Of a stretch of 34,772 nucleotides of DNA, positions 15,949 to 24,352 are shown piece by piece. The notes beneath the pieces are model-generated. The model did no database searches and was not told where the DNA came from. It was given only the letters and a program-made list of their open reading frames with translations. Each line of letters starts with the position of its first letter. Position 1 is the stretch's first letter. The DNA lies in contig SXSC01000116.1 of assembly GCA_005792355.1 (NCBI GenBank), positions 1 through 34,772 on the forward strand. The letters are read 5' to 3'. This DNA is from Opitutaceae bacterium. Lineage in GTDB: Bacteria > Verrucomicrobiota > Verrucomicrobiia > Opitutales > Opitutaceae. The position numbers and the translations under genes are program-made.

Positions 15949-17577
15949 CTATTGCAGCGGCGCGATCCGATCGCCACCGAACGCGACCCAGGAAATCGCC
16001 GGCTGTGGATTGGCATCCGCGAATACCACGTCGTAGACCACCTGCGGCGGACTCGTGTGTTTGAATTCCCGCACCCGACTGGACGGGAGGCGATTGTCCA
16101 GCCGGGCGGCGCTACCGTAGACCACCATCACGTTGCCGGTCTTCGGCAACCAGGCCGCGTCGCCCATGGCAAACGTGTTCACCGCATCGGGTCCATTCGC
16201 GTCGGACGACCAGACCAGCTGGGCCGTGCGCGTCTTCGCGTCAAAGGAGTATTCCGCCGCGCCGCTGACATTGTCCGAATCGGGCGCCGCCGCCGCGAAG
16301 GGACGCGTCTTGTACAGGCCATTGTTAAAAACCATGAGCGTGCCGCGCGGCGTCAGACTGGGTGCATGATGGTGCCACGGCCATTCGCTCACGCCCTCCT
16401 GCTGGAAAAGCAACGGCTGAAATTTTTCCGGCCAGCCACCTGGTTCGCCAAAGATCCACACGACGCGTCCGCTGGGCCGCTCGATCTTGACGACCGCGCT
16501 CTGCTGGCGGGAATTGAACAGAATCGAATCGTCGCGCGCGTCGTGGAAGATCCCGTTGCCGTGCGTCCAATCGAGCGTGTCGGGGAAACCGCGGACCACC
16601 CAGTATTGGTTGATGGTGAGAAATCCGATTCGGAAGGGATCGAGGTGATCAAACGCACTCCACCGCCAGATCACCCGGCCGCTCCGATCAAACTCGATGA
16701 CTTGATCGCCCATCACCTTCTGCCGCTTGCGGGGCGCGCCGCGGTCGGTTTCGCTCGTATAGTAATTGTCGATCTCGCGCAGCTCACCACTCACGATGAG
16801 GAAATTGCCGTTGGGCAGTTCCTCGAAGCTGTGGTGCAGCGTGAGCGCGTCGACGGCGGTGCCCGTGCCGGAACCCTGCGGGCGGCGGGCGGCGTACCAG
16901 TCGCCCTTCACATTGCCGAGCAAATCGATTTCGACGAGACGATGATCCGCGGTAACAAACGCAATGTTGCCGTTCCGGAGACGGTGAACATCGGCGGTGC
17001 GGTTGGCGCTCCGGTAATACCAGCGCACCTCGCCATGCTCATCGAGCGCAAGGATGAGACCATAGCCCGTGGTGAAGACGGGTTCGCCGGGAGGGCCGCC
17101 CCCGCCTCCCCTCGCCCCGCCGCCTCCACCGCGGCGTTGACGGCGAATGCTGAGGAGCGTCCAGCCCGGCTCCATCTGACTTGGTTCGGCAGTCTTCACC
17201 ATGATGGGGGGAAACTCCACCACGTCCGCCGGCAGCGGCGGCGCGTCGAACTCCAGCGGAGTCGGCGCGACTGCCTCTTTGCCGGCAGCATCGCGAATCG
17301 TCACGCGAATTTCATGTCGCTTGCCCGGGTAGAAACCGATCAGGGGAAGCCCCTTCGCCGGGTCTCTTTCCGCACCGAAAACAACGTTCCAACTGCGGCT
17401 GCCCTCCGAGACGGTCACCCGGGTGCTGACCGGCGCGCTGGCGGTGAACCGCACGAGCGCGGCGAGCGGCACTTCGGGATTCGGGTTCGGGCCGACGGTT
17501 GGGGCGACCGTAAAGTCCGCCGCGGCGAGGTTCACCCTCAGGATGCAAAGCGTAATCCAAGGAGTATTTCGCCTCAT
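15949..17577 (-). CDS. Arylsulfotransferase (ASST)-family protein
   Basis: A 542-residue protein with a probable weak signal peptide (ITLCILRVNLAAA). The family core runs about 170-540 as a six-bladed propeller: YGLILALDEHGEVRWYY, HHSFEELPNGNFLI, DQVIEFDRSGRVIWRW, DWTHGNGIFHDARDDSILFN and SEWPWHHHAPSLTPRG. His248/249, His339 and the 402-404 histidine cluster match the positions of the ASST active-site histidines, one of which carries sulfate in known enzymes that move sulfate from one phenol to another. An unusual Arg/Gly-rich run (RRGGGGGARGGGGG, about 148-161) splits the N-terminal domain from the propeller. The ATG at 17577 is preferred; 17598 is possible. Donor and acceptor are unknown. 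Confidence 0.8.
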   Translation of the reverse strand: MRRNTPWITLCILRVNLAAADFTVAPTVGPNPNPEVPLAALVRFTASAPVSTRVTVSEGSRSWNVVFGAERDPAKGLPLIGFYPGKRHEIRVTIRDAAGKEAVAPTPLEFDAPPLPADVVEFPPIMVKTAEPSQMEPGWTLLSIRRQRRGGGGGARGGGGGPPGEPVFTTGYGLILALDEHGEVRWYYRSANRTADVHRLRNGNIAFVTADHRLVEIDLLGNVKGDWYAARRPQGSGTGTAVDALTLHHSFEELPNGNFLIVSGELREIDNYYTSETDRGAPRKRQKVMGDQVIEFDRSGRVIWRWSAFDHLDPFRIGFLTINQYWVVRGFPDTLDWTHGNGIFHDARDDSILFNSRQQSAVVKIERPSGRVVWIFGEPGGWPEKFQPLLFQQEGVSEWPWHHHAPSLTPRGTLMVFNNGLYKTRPFAAAAPDSDNVSGAAEYSFDAKTRTAQLVWSSDANGPDAVNTFAMGDAAWLPKTGNVMVVYGSAARLDNRLPSSRVREFKHTSPPQVVYDVVFADANPQPAISWVAFGGDRIAPLQ

Positions 17578-17596
17578 CCGCTGGAGGGGTATTTCC

Positions 17597-17636
17597 ATTC
17601 GTGTCAATTCGTGGCCGTTAGTGTCCGCTCGTGGTC
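17597..17636. repeat. Four-unit tandem repeat with 10-nt period
   Basis: The plus strand reads ATTCGTGTCA, ATTCGTGGCC, GTTAGTGTCC, GCTCGTGGTC, four diverged 10-mers in a row sharing a (T/C)T.GTG.(C/T) core. The array lies directly upstream of the arylsulfotransferase start. I recall similar CACGAATTGACACGAAT text scattered in verrucomicrobial genomes, but this is from memory only. Confidence 0.5.
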
Positions 17637-17682
17637 GGACTGATTTCGTACGGCTGAACTGGAACGATTCAGTCCGGGGTGG

Positions 17683-17748
17683 AGCCCGTTGTCCCCAACG
17701 GGCTGATTGGCAAGCGTTCGGCCCATAACCCGATGAAGACATCGGGTT
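17683..17748. repeat. Twin 8-6-8 hairpins, REP/BIME-like
   Basis: Two hairpins of the same design lie 22 bp apart. AGCCCGTT / AACGGGCT (17683-17690 with 17697-17704) and AACCCGAT / ATCGGGTT (17727-17734 with 17741-17748) each have an 8-bp stem and 6-nt loop, and the arms are clearly related to each other. This looks like a mobile-type palindromic element in the gap between the pyrophosphorylase and arylsulfotransferase genes. Confidence 0.65.
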
Positions 17749-17806
17749 CCACCATTTGGTAGTTTCGTTTTCAGGGGAAGAACGCGCATCGACCGAAGGG
17801 AGACGG

Positions 17807-19234
17807 CTAAGCCAGATAGTGCCCGTCGCAGATGGCAGGTGCCGGGGTGAGCTTCCGCCACGACTCCGCAAACGAGTCCCCGTCGTAACCAAAAAGCGGC
17901 GACACTTCAAACGTCATCGCCGGCAGGCCGGTCGCGTCGGTCGCCACGGCCACACCGTTGGCGCGCAGCCAGCGCGCAAACTGCCGGAGCTGATCATCGC
18001 GACAGGTCGCGGGCGAATCGAGGCCCGTGGCGTTCTTTACCGGCGAAAAATCGTCGGCCCGGAGCGTTTCGATAATCACCGGATTGCGGGCAAACGGGAT
18101 CGCATCGAACACGAACAACTCGAATTTCACGCCATTGGGTTTCTCCGGTTTCACGGTTCGGCCCTGCGCATCGATCGTCGGAATCTTCTTGTCGGCGCGA
18201 TGAAACGGCAGAGTCGCACCCTCCGCGCCGGAGGCGCCAACAGCCATGCGCCGCACAAATTCGCGATCGAGCAGGTGAATCGCGATGCTGCCGGCGAGGT
18301 AGCGTAGTCCGCCGGTCGCGTCAGTTTCGCGCTGCCGCTCCAGTGGCAAATCGGAGTACTCGATCACGACGGTCCGCCCGCCCTGGGTGCAGAAATGCCC
18401 GACCTTCTCCTCGGCGTACGCTTTGGTCACCATCTTGCTCGACATCTCGGATCGGTGCTCCAGGTGCCAGCCGATGAACGCCGGGTCGATGCACCGGACC
18501 AGCGGGTTGTCCACCTGGAAATAGCTGAGCGTCTCGATGCCCTCGCGCGCCATCAGATCGAGCGACCCGCTGCGCGCCAGCGCCCGCAGCGATCCGCCAT
18601 GGCCGTCGGGAGAAAGCGCGACTGATCCCTTCGTTTCGAGCAGAATTTTCCCCGCGAAATCGACCGCCGGCATCCGGCCCTGGCGGAAAAAATGCACGCG
18701 CCCGCGATCGAATCCGAAATGGTTGTTCTCCTCGAAAAACGCCTCCGTGGCCGCGTGGTTGGCGTGGCTTGTCATGATGAACCAGTGCAGGGGCCGGCCA
18801 TAGCGCGTGCCGGCGGCCCGGAGCTTTTCCGCAAAGACCTGGAACAGTGGTTTTGCTTTCACGGGTGTCACGCGAAAGGTGCCTTTGGGTCCGTCAAATC
18901 CCAGTCGCGTCCCCTGCCCGCCCGCGACGGTGAAAGCCGCGACCCGACCCGCGCGCAGGGCCGCCTCGCCCACCGCTTTCGCCCTCGCCCACCCGGACGC
19001 GTCTCCGCCGTGTTCGGGTCGCTTGATGTACGGCGCGGGCGCGAGCCCGGTGAGCTCGACCCCGGCCGCCGCGCTGGCGCCGAGCAAAGTCCGCGTCAGG
19101 CGCGCCACTTCCTCGAGATCGATTTCGGCCGCTTCGGTCAGGAGGCGGCGCTGTTCCTCTGGCGCGAGTTCCTCGAAAAACGCGAAAACCTGGCCCTGCC
19201 CGGCCTGTTGAAACTTTTCGATGAGGGAATTCAC
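17807..19234 (-). CDS. UDP-N-acetylglucosamine pyrophosphorylase, eukaryotic (UAP1) type
   Basis: A 475-residue UDPGP-family enzyme. The nucleotide loop is FTVAGGQGTRLGFDGPKGTF (about 101-120). Other matches are YFQVDNPLVRCIDPAFIGWH, DKKIPTID and PNGVKFELFVFD (about 360-371), which fit UAP1/AGX better than UTP-glucose pyrophosphorylases. It should form UDP-GlcNAc (or UDP-GalNAc) from the sugar 1-phosphate and UTP, feeding peptidoglycan and lipid A. Bacteria normally use the unrelated GlmU for this; whether this genome also has glmU cannot be seen. The GTG start overlaps the stop of the DivIC-like gene (GTGA, 19231-19234), implying coupling. Glucose-1-phosphate as substrate is not excluded. 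Confidence 0.85.
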   Translation of the reverse strand: MNSLIEKFQQAGQGQVFAFFEELAPEEQRRLLTEAAEIDLEEVARLTRTLLGASAAAGVELTGLAPAPYIKRPEHGGDASGWARAKAVGEAALRAGRVAAFTVAGGQGTRLGFDGPKGTFRVTPVKAKPLFQVFAEKLRAAGTRYGRPLHWFIMTSHANHAATEAFFEENNHFGFDRGRVHFFRQGRMPAVDFAGKILLETKGSVALSPDGHGGSLRALARSGSLDLMAREGIETLSYFQVDNPLVRCIDPAFIGWHLEHRSEMSSKMVTKAYAEEKVGHFCTQGGRTVVIEYSDLPLERQRETDATGGLRYLAGSIAIHLLDREFVRRMAVGASGAEGATLPFHRADKKIPTIDAQGRTVKPEKPNGVKFELFVFDAIPFARNPVIIETLRADDFSPVKNATGLDSPATCRDDQLRQFARWLRANGVAVATDATGLPAMTFEVSPLFGYDGDSFAESWRKLTPAPAICDGHYLA

Positions 19235-19518
19235 AACTCAGAATCGAAGCGGAAGATCACCTCTCCGGGTCGCCCGTAGCCCAGCCGCTGCCGAATGACT
19301 TTTTCGACCAGGATCGGATCGCTTCGCAGCCGCTCCAAAAATCGCTCCTGGTCGGCCAGCCGCTGCTTCGCCGCGGCGAGTTCCCGCGCACCCGCCGCTT
19401 GTTTTTCCTTCAGGGCGTTGTATTCGGCCCGGGCTTCCAGGAACAACGCCCCGGTGCCGACTCCGCAGACGGTCAACAACACGACGTACAGCAAGGCGAT
19501 GGCGCGGCGCGAATTCAC
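19231..19518 (-). CDS. DivIC/FtsB-like septum formation protein
   Basis: A small bitopic protein of about 95 residues. A short cytosolic start (NSRR) precedes one membrane helix (about 5-27), a coiled coil (EARAEYNALKEKQAAG, then AKQRLADQERFLERL) and the family end VIRQRLGYGRPGEVIFRF, matching the LG...PGE motif of DivIC/FtsB, which bridge FtsL and FtsQ in the divisome. The start is uncertain: GTG codons at 19518 and 19527 fit the membrane helix, while the ATG at 19602 would add 28 residues with no family match. It overlaps the sugar pyrophosphorylase gene by four bases, linking a division protein to cell-wall precursor supply. Confidence 0.8.
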   Translation of the reverse strand: MNSRRAIALLYVVLLTVCGVGTGALFLEARAEYNALKEKQAAGARELAAAKQRLADQERFLERLRSDPILVEKVIRQRLGYGRPGEVIFRFDSEL

Positions 19519-19678
19519 GGGTTGCACGAACTGTACGCTGCCGGGGGCGGGCGAGTAAAGGAGATTTCCACGGCAACGCCGGCAGGGAAAATTGCCTTCC
19601 ATCGCGGGCTTGCCCCCGGCCTCCGCTTATTTTGTCGTGCGTTTTGCCCCCGGCGCCGCCACTTTCCGCGACCAATCC

Positions 19679-20494
19679 ATGTATCTGAGCTTTTACGGGT
19701 TTCGGGAGATGCCTTTCAATATCACTCCCGACCCGCGTTTTCTCTACCTCAGCCCAACGCACCAGGAAGCGTTGCAGCATCTCAAGTTCGGCGTGCGAGA
19801 AAAGAAGGGCTTCATCGTCCTCGTCGGCGAGGTCGGCTGCGGCAAGACCACGCTCTGCCGGCGCTTCCTCAACGAACTGGATCCAACCCACTACGACACC
19901 GCCCTGATCCTCAACCCGCGCATCACCGAGACGCAGATGTTGAAGGCCATCCTCACCGAACTCGGCGAAACCAAGCTCGCCCGCAGCCAGAACGACCTGG
20001 TCGCCCAGATGAACCGGGTGTTGCTGGAGCGGATCGAACGGGGCCGCGACATTGTGCTGATCGTCGATGAAGCGCAAAACCTGAAGTTCGACGTGCTCGA
20101 ACAAATCCGGCTGCTGTCCAACTTGGAGACCGACAAGCAAAAGCTTCTCCAGATCGTGCTCATGGGGCAGCCGGAATTGAAGGATGTGCTCGCCCGGGAC
20201 GAATTGCGGCAGCTGCGGCAGCGGATTCTCGTGCATTACGAATTGCATCCGCTGTCGAGCAACGACGTCGCCCACTACATCCAGCACCGGCTGTCACTTG
20301 CCGGGGGCAACGGCCGGCCCAGTTTCACCAATTGGGCGCTGCGGGCCATTCACCGCGGCAGCGGCGGAATTCCACGGGTCATCAACAACCTTTGCGACAA
20401 GGCCATGCTTTCCGCCTTCATTCGCGAATCGGACGAGGTGAATTACTGGGACGTGCGCCGTGCCGTCCGAGATATGGCCAACCTGACCAGTTGA
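19679..20494 (+). CDS. ExeA/GspA-like AAA ATPase
   Basis: A 271-residue ATPase. It opens with MYLSFYGFREMPFNITPDPR, the classic ExeA/TniB-like start, then Walker A GEVGCGKTTL (50-59), Walker B VLIVDEAQNL, a sensor stretch LLQIVLMGQPEL and the arginine-rich end of the AAA module (RQRILVHYELHPLS). ExeA with ExeB helps assemble the type II secretin through the peptidoglycan. It ends before the peptidoglycan-binding domain of full-length ExeA, so it is a short form. The gspB-like gene follows after 49 bp, supporting a secretion role rather than transposition. No Shine-Dalgarno. Confidence 0.88.
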   Translation: MYLSFYGFREMPFNITPDPRFLYLSPTHQEALQHLKFGVREKKGFIVLVGEVGCGKTTLCRRFLNELDPTHYDTALILNPRITETQMLKAILTELGETKLARSQNDLVAQMNRVLLERIERGRDIVLIVDEAQNLKFDVLEQIRLLSNLETDKQKLLQIVLMGQPELKDVLARDELRQLRQRILVHYELHPLSSNDVAHYIQHRLSLAGGNGRPSFTNWALRAIHRGSGGIPRVINNLCDKAMLSAFIRESDEVNYWDVRRAVRDMANLTS

Positions 20495-20543
20495 TGGCCT
20501 GCCCACGCCACCGCCTCGCCCGCTCTATCCTCCGCCCACCGCG

Positions 20544-21380
20544 ATGAGTCTGATCAACGAAGCCCTGAAAAAAGCGCAGCGTTCGCGCATGGGCGGAGCA
20601 GCCGGAGACTTGCCGCCGATGCCGGGCGGCGGAGGCCCGATCATCATGCGCGGCCAGCCGCGCAGCGCCAACACGATGGTGATCATCGCCAGTGGCGCCA
20701 TCGTCCTGGTGGTCTTGTCGGTCGTGGCGACAATTTATCTCGTGAACCGGTCCTCTTCGCCGGCTCCAGTGATTACAGCGGCACCGAAGACGGCCGTGAC
20801 CGCCCCAAGTTCAGCGGCGGCGATCGTCACACCTCTTATTCCCGCGACGCCGCCGGCTTCGCCCGTCGCCGAAGTCACCGCTCCTCCTCCCACCCCCACG
20901 CCTGCGGCCAGTGCGCCGGCCCCGGACGTAACGCCAACCCCTTCTCCCGCGGTGGCGTCCATGCCCGTGGCCGAATTGCCCAAGCCAGTCACCGCGACCC
21001 CGAAGCCAGCGCCGGCAGAGCCAATTCCTCGCACCACCGCCCCGGCCGCGACGTCGGCCCCGGTTGCGTCGACGCCATCCCCGCCGGCTCCGCGCGTCGC
21101 CCCGCCAACGGCTGCCCCAGCCGCCACGCCTGCATCGTCCGGGCCGCCAGCGGGCGACGTCGGCGTCCGCCTCAACGAGCGCATCGCGACCTACATCGAG
21201 TCGGTTCGAATCACCGGAGTGCGGGCGATGGGCGCCGACAGCCGGGTATTGATCAACGAGCGGGTCTATCGCGTAAACGATATCGTTGAACGCACCCTCG
21301 GCGTCCGCCTGATCAAAGTTGAACCGGGAGTGATCACCTTCTCCGACGTCAACGGCGTGACCTACGCCAAGCAACTTTGA
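20544..21380 (+). CDS. GspB/ExeB-like type II secretion assembly protein
   Basis: A 278-residue protein. It starts with MSLINEALKKAQRSR, the N-terminal signature of GspB-like proteins, followed by a membrane helix (about 44-67: MVIIASGAIVLVVLSVVATI). A long Pro/Ala/Thr-rich periplasmic linker (about 72-205) leads to a C-terminal GspB domain (SVRITGVRAMGADSRVLINE, VYRVNDIVERTLGVRLIKVE). Together with the ExeA-like ATPase it would form the inner-membrane complex that places the secretin. No other type II secretion genes lie in the window. It converges on the DUF2264 gene with 24 bp between stops. Confidence 0.85.
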   Translation: MSLINEALKKAQRSRMGGAAGDLPPMPGGGGPIIMRGQPRSANTMVIIASGAIVLVVLSVVATIYLVNRSSSPAPVITAAPKTAVTAPSSAAAIVTPLIPATPPASPVAEVTAPPPTPTPAASAPAPDVTPTPSPAVASMPVAELPKPVTATPKPAPAEPIPRTTAPAATSAPVASTPSPPAPRVAPPTAAPAATPASSGPPAGDVGVRLNERIATYIESVRITGVRAMGADSRVLINERVYRVNDIVERTLGVRLIKVEPGVITFSDVNGVTYAKQL

Positions 21381-21404
21381 ACGTCCCGCGGCGCGCCGGC
21401 GGCC

Positions 21405-22667
21405 TCACCTCGGGCTCTTGATCGCCTTGTCGGCGGGCAGATTTTCACCCGACCAGACTTTCTCCCACGTCGTTCGCTCCGGTCGCGCGCTCCAAAATGG
21501 ATCTTTGGGCGGCAGGCCCAACGGCAGCAAAGCGACACTGCAAAGATAGAGGCTGCCGGTGGAGATGTAGGCTTCGCCCAAGCCGGGCTGATGCCCCGCC
21601 AGTCCGATGCGCAACCAGCCTTGCGCCGCAAAGGTCCCCGGCGCCTCCAGCGTCAGACGGATCACCCGCGTCAACGCCCCACGGGCCTGCGCCGGCGAAA
21701 CTTCCTTTGGGAGACTCTTTCGCCAGGCCGCCTGCGCCAGCCCCTGAAACGCCCCGCAGCGGTACGCGATCGAGCGTCCGATAACTGGATACGAACCATC
21801 CGCGGCAATCAGGCGCTCCTGAATTCCCGCCCAACGGGTGAGGCGTTCGCGCGCTTTGGCCTGCAGCGTTTTCCATTCGGGCGCCTCGTCGCCCACGACG
21901 TCGAGCGCCTCGACCAGCATCGGCTGGATCACAAAGGAATTGTAGTAGTCCCAATGAAACTCCGGGCCATCGCCATACACGCCGTCACCCAGATACCACT
22001 CGCGATGCTTGCGCAGGCCCTCGAAGAGGCGCACCTCGTTGCGCGGCACGCCGGCGCGCTGCAGGAAGACCTCGATCATCGTGGCAAAGAGTTTCCAATT
22101 ATTTTCCCCCGCGGGTATGGGACGCGACGACACCAAGGCGGCAATCACGTTTTGCTGCACGCGAGGCTCGAGTTTCTTCCACAACTCCACGGGGGCCCGC
22201 AGCAGCGCCTGCGCGAGAAACGCGGCGTCGACGACTGGCTGCCGGCCTTGTGAAAAATTCAGGTAGTCCGGCGAGGCCGGGTCGGTGGCGGCGTCGATCC
22301 CCGCTCGCGCGAGCGCGGCGATGCGGGCGCGTTCCTTTCCTTCCGACGACGCGTCCGCTCCGAGTTCGAGCCACGGCGCCAGCCCGGCCAGCAGGCGGCC
22401 GAGCCCCTCCAGATGCGTGTAGGTCGGACGATCTTTCGAAGAGGGATGCGCCTCGACGGGCATCGTCGCTTTCAATTTTCGCTCCGCGAGCGCCGGCAAC
22501 AGCGGCGACGCCAGCCGGCCGGCAATCTGGCACCAATACGCCCGGTCTTCCGCTCCGGTCGCGTTGGCCTCCGGCGCAGTGGAGCCGGCGGCCTGAGCCG
22601 GCGCCCGGGTCGCACCGAACAAGCCGGCGGCGGCGGAGAGTTTTACGAAGTCGCGACGGGTTTTCAT
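21405..22667 (-). CDS. DUF2264 family protein with Tat signal
   Basis: A 420-residue protein with a twin-arginine signal (RRDFVKLSAAAGLFG) ending near an ARAPA/QA site. The body is recognised as DUF2264 from YWCQIAGRLASPLLPALAER, GLGRLLAGLAPWLE, YLNFSQGRQPVVDAAFLAQA, ENNWKLFATMIEVFL and YGDGPEFHWDYYNSFVIQPM. Alternating helices and aromatic-acidic loops suggest an alpha/alpha-toroid as in glycan-acting enzymes. The family's reaction is not known to me; context (Gfo/Idh protein, TonB receptor) favours sugar or polysaccharide handling. ATG 22667 is preferred to a TTG at 22679. Confidence 0.85.
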   Translation of the reverse strand: MKTRRDFVKLSAAAGLFGATRAPAQAAGSTAPEANATGAEDRAYWCQIAGRLASPLLPALAERKLKATMPVEAHPSSKDRPTYTHLEGLGRLLAGLAPWLELGADASSEGKERARIAALARAGIDAATDPASPDYLNFSQGRQPVVDAAFLAQALLRAPVELWKKLEPRVQQNVIAALVSSRPIPAGENNWKLFATMIEVFLQRAGVPRNEVRLFEGLRKHREWYLGDGVYGDGPEFHWDYYNSFVIQPMLVEALDVVGDEAPEWKTLQAKARERLTRWAGIQERLIAADGSYPVIGRSIAYRCGAFQGLAQAAWRKSLPKEVSPAQARGALTRVIRLTLEAPGTFAAQGWLRIGLAGHQPGLGEAYISTGSLYLCSVALLPLGLPPKDPFWSARPERTTWEKVWSGENLPADKAIKSPR

Positions 22668-22740
22668 GGTGGATGGCAATTGCCCGCCAACGGTGCGAGA
22701 CGAAAACGACTGCGGCGACCGAAAAGTAACGCGACCGGTT

Positions 22741-22796
22741 GCGGCGCGCGCCAGCGGGTGGATCGCACTCGTCGTCCACTCGCTGGCGCTCGCCGC
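22741..22796. repeat. Long imperfect inverted repeat
   Basis: An almost continuous hairpin of about 22 base pairs in total. The core is CCAGCGGGTGGA (22751-22762) with TCCACTCGCTGG (22775-22786), containing one G-T pair, and it continues outward to 22741 and 22796 with one mismatch. No T-run follows. It lies between the Gfo/Idh stop and the DUF2264 start, so it could cap the upstream mRNA or be a REP-type element. Confidence 0.6.
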
Positions 22797-22826
22797 AGCA
22801 CGTCACGGAGGTTCTCGCCCGCGTCA

Positions 22827-23993
22827 CTACGTCAGCCGCTGTGCCGCCGCCTGCGCCTTGACGCAGAGTTCGCCGGCCCTGAACGCGTGGGCCTGCGTCA
22901 TCGCCTTTTCGGTGCGGTTTAGACAATCGAGGATGAACTCGCCAAAAAAGCGATAGCCCACCCGGCCGCTGACGTTGATGTGATGCTCCCCTTTGTCGTC
23001 CACGATGTACACCTGGTCGCCCCGTTTCTCGCGGGCCACGTCGACGTATTTGCGCAGCTCAAGGTAGCCCTTGGTGCCGAGAATGAAGGTGCGCCCGTCG
23101 CCCCAGGTGCTCAGCCCGTTCGGCGTGAACCAGTCGACCCGAATCTGATTCGTCGCGCCGTTGTTGCCGACGAACGACGCCTCGCCGAAATCCTCGAACT
23201 CCGGCGCGTCGGGGTTGGCGAAGTTCCCCACCGCCGCGTGCACCACCGTCGCATCGCTCGCGCCCGCGTACGTGAGGAATTGCTCGCACTGATGGCTGCC
23301 GATGTCGCACAAAATGCCGCCGTATTTCGCCCGCTCGAAAAACCACGCCGGCCGCGTGGCCTTGTTCAGGCGATGCGGCCCCAGCCCCGCGATCTGCACG
23401 ACCCGCCCGAGCACGCCGGCGTTCACCAGATCGGTGGCAAACATCGCCGCCTCCGAGGTCAGACGCTCGCCGTAGTACACCATGTATTTTTGACCCGTGC
23501 GCGCGGCGACTTTCCTCGCCTCCGCCAGCTGCTCCAAGGTGGTGAACGGCGCCTTGTCGGTGAAATAATCCTTGCCCGCCGCCATCACGCGACAGCCAAT
23601 CGGTCCGCGCTCGGAAGTTATCGCGGCCGCCGTCACGAGCTTCACCTCCGGGTCGGCGAGGATTTCGTCCAGGGTACGGGCCACCTTCGCCTGCTTGAAC
23701 CGCCCGACAAAGGCGTCGCGTTTTTTGGCGTCGGGTTCGAAGACCCACTTCAACGTGGCCCCGGCCGCGATCAGCGCACTGCACTGCCCCGTGATGTGCC
23801 CGTGATCGAGGTGCGCGGCGGCAAAGACAAACTCCCCGGGTTTCACGACCGGCCCCGGCTTTGGCCCGGGGACGTAGGCGGTGCTCTCGGTCCGCGGGGA
23901 CGAGGGAGCGATCGCCGGGAAGCCGGTGGAAGGGAAGATTGATCCGGCGGTGGCGGCCCCGGCGGCCCGGGTGATGAAATGACGGCGGTTCAT
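22827..23993 (-). CDS. Gfo/Idh/MocA-family oxidoreductase with Tat signal
   Basis: A 388-residue protein with a Tat signal (NRRHFITRAAGAATAG). The Rossmann part (about 50-175) begins with FVFAAAHLDHGHITGQ in place of a clean GxGxxG and goes on to LDEILADPEVKLVTAAAITS and the lysine-proline region as YFTDKAPFTTLEQL, where the family normally has E-KP. The C-terminal substrate domain includes GGILCDIGSHQCEQFL with the family's catalytic-type histidine. Such exported members commonly act on sugars or cyclitols with NAD(P) bound before export. The substrate is unknown. The start is set by the Tat motif. It precedes DUF2264 in the same direction. Confidence 0.87.
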   Translation of the reverse strand: MNRRHFITRAAGAATAGSIFPSTGFPAIAPSSPRTESTAYVPGPKPGPVVKPGEFVFAAAHLDHGHITGQCSALIAAGATLKWVFEPDAKKRDAFVGRFKQAKVARTLDEILADPEVKLVTAAAITSERGPIGCRVMAAGKDYFTDKAPFTTLEQLAEARKVAARTGQKYMVYYGERLTSEAAMFATDLVNAGVLGRVVQIAGLGPHRLNKATRPAWFFERAKYGGILCDIGSHQCEQFLTYAGASDATVVHAAVGNFANPDAPEFEDFGEASFVGNNGATNQIRVDWFTPNGLSTWGDGRTFILGTKGYLELRKYVDVAREKRGDQVYIVDDKGEHHINVSGRVGYRFFGEFILDCLNRTEKAMTQAHAFRAGELCVKAQAAAQRLT

Positions 23994-24352
23994 GCAGGTG
24001 TTTTGAGTCGCTTCGCGAACGAACGCGACGCCGAAGTCGCCGATCCATCCGCGGATTGACGTTTCGATTCGGAGGCTCCCCTTTGTCGGCGCCGATCTGT
24101 CAGCGTGCAAATGCGGCGGCGACCAAGCGCAGCCTTCCGAATCATGAGAATGCGGAAATTGGTCCGCACCGCCGTTGACACGGAGATCCCCAAAAAAATC
24201 GTCGGCCGGTGAATTCGTCCTTGAATCGCCAGCCTGGGAGCGGACTATCCAAGCACCCATCCCGCTCAACGACGTGTCATCGCACGTCATTGGACCTACC
24301 TGAACCTCCCGATCCTCGTCCCAGCACTGCAACCTGTCCCCGCCGACCATCT
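23994..24352. promoter_or_regulatory. Divergent control region, Gfo/Idh - TonB receptor
   Basis: A 359-bp gap between divergent genes, with no coding sequence I can support. A dyad GACGTG-TCATCG-CACGTC at 24271-24288, about 65 bases before the receptor start, is a possible operator. A perfect TTGACA lies at 24175-24180 but no matching -10 follows at 16-18 bases. A 10-bp palindrome TCGGCGCCGA is at 24086-24095. Both promoters should lie in this gap; their positions are unknown. Confidence 0.35.

Noticed and set aside
15835..17643. A 602-codon plus-strand frame opposite the arylsulfotransferase
   Set aside because: Almost all antisense to a gene with clear ASST motifs; its first 38 codons in the gap look mildly protein-like but match nothing I know.
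24175..24180. TTGACA upstream of the TonB receptor as a promoter
   Set aside because: No -10-like hexamer at 16-18 bases; one hexamer alone is expected by chance.
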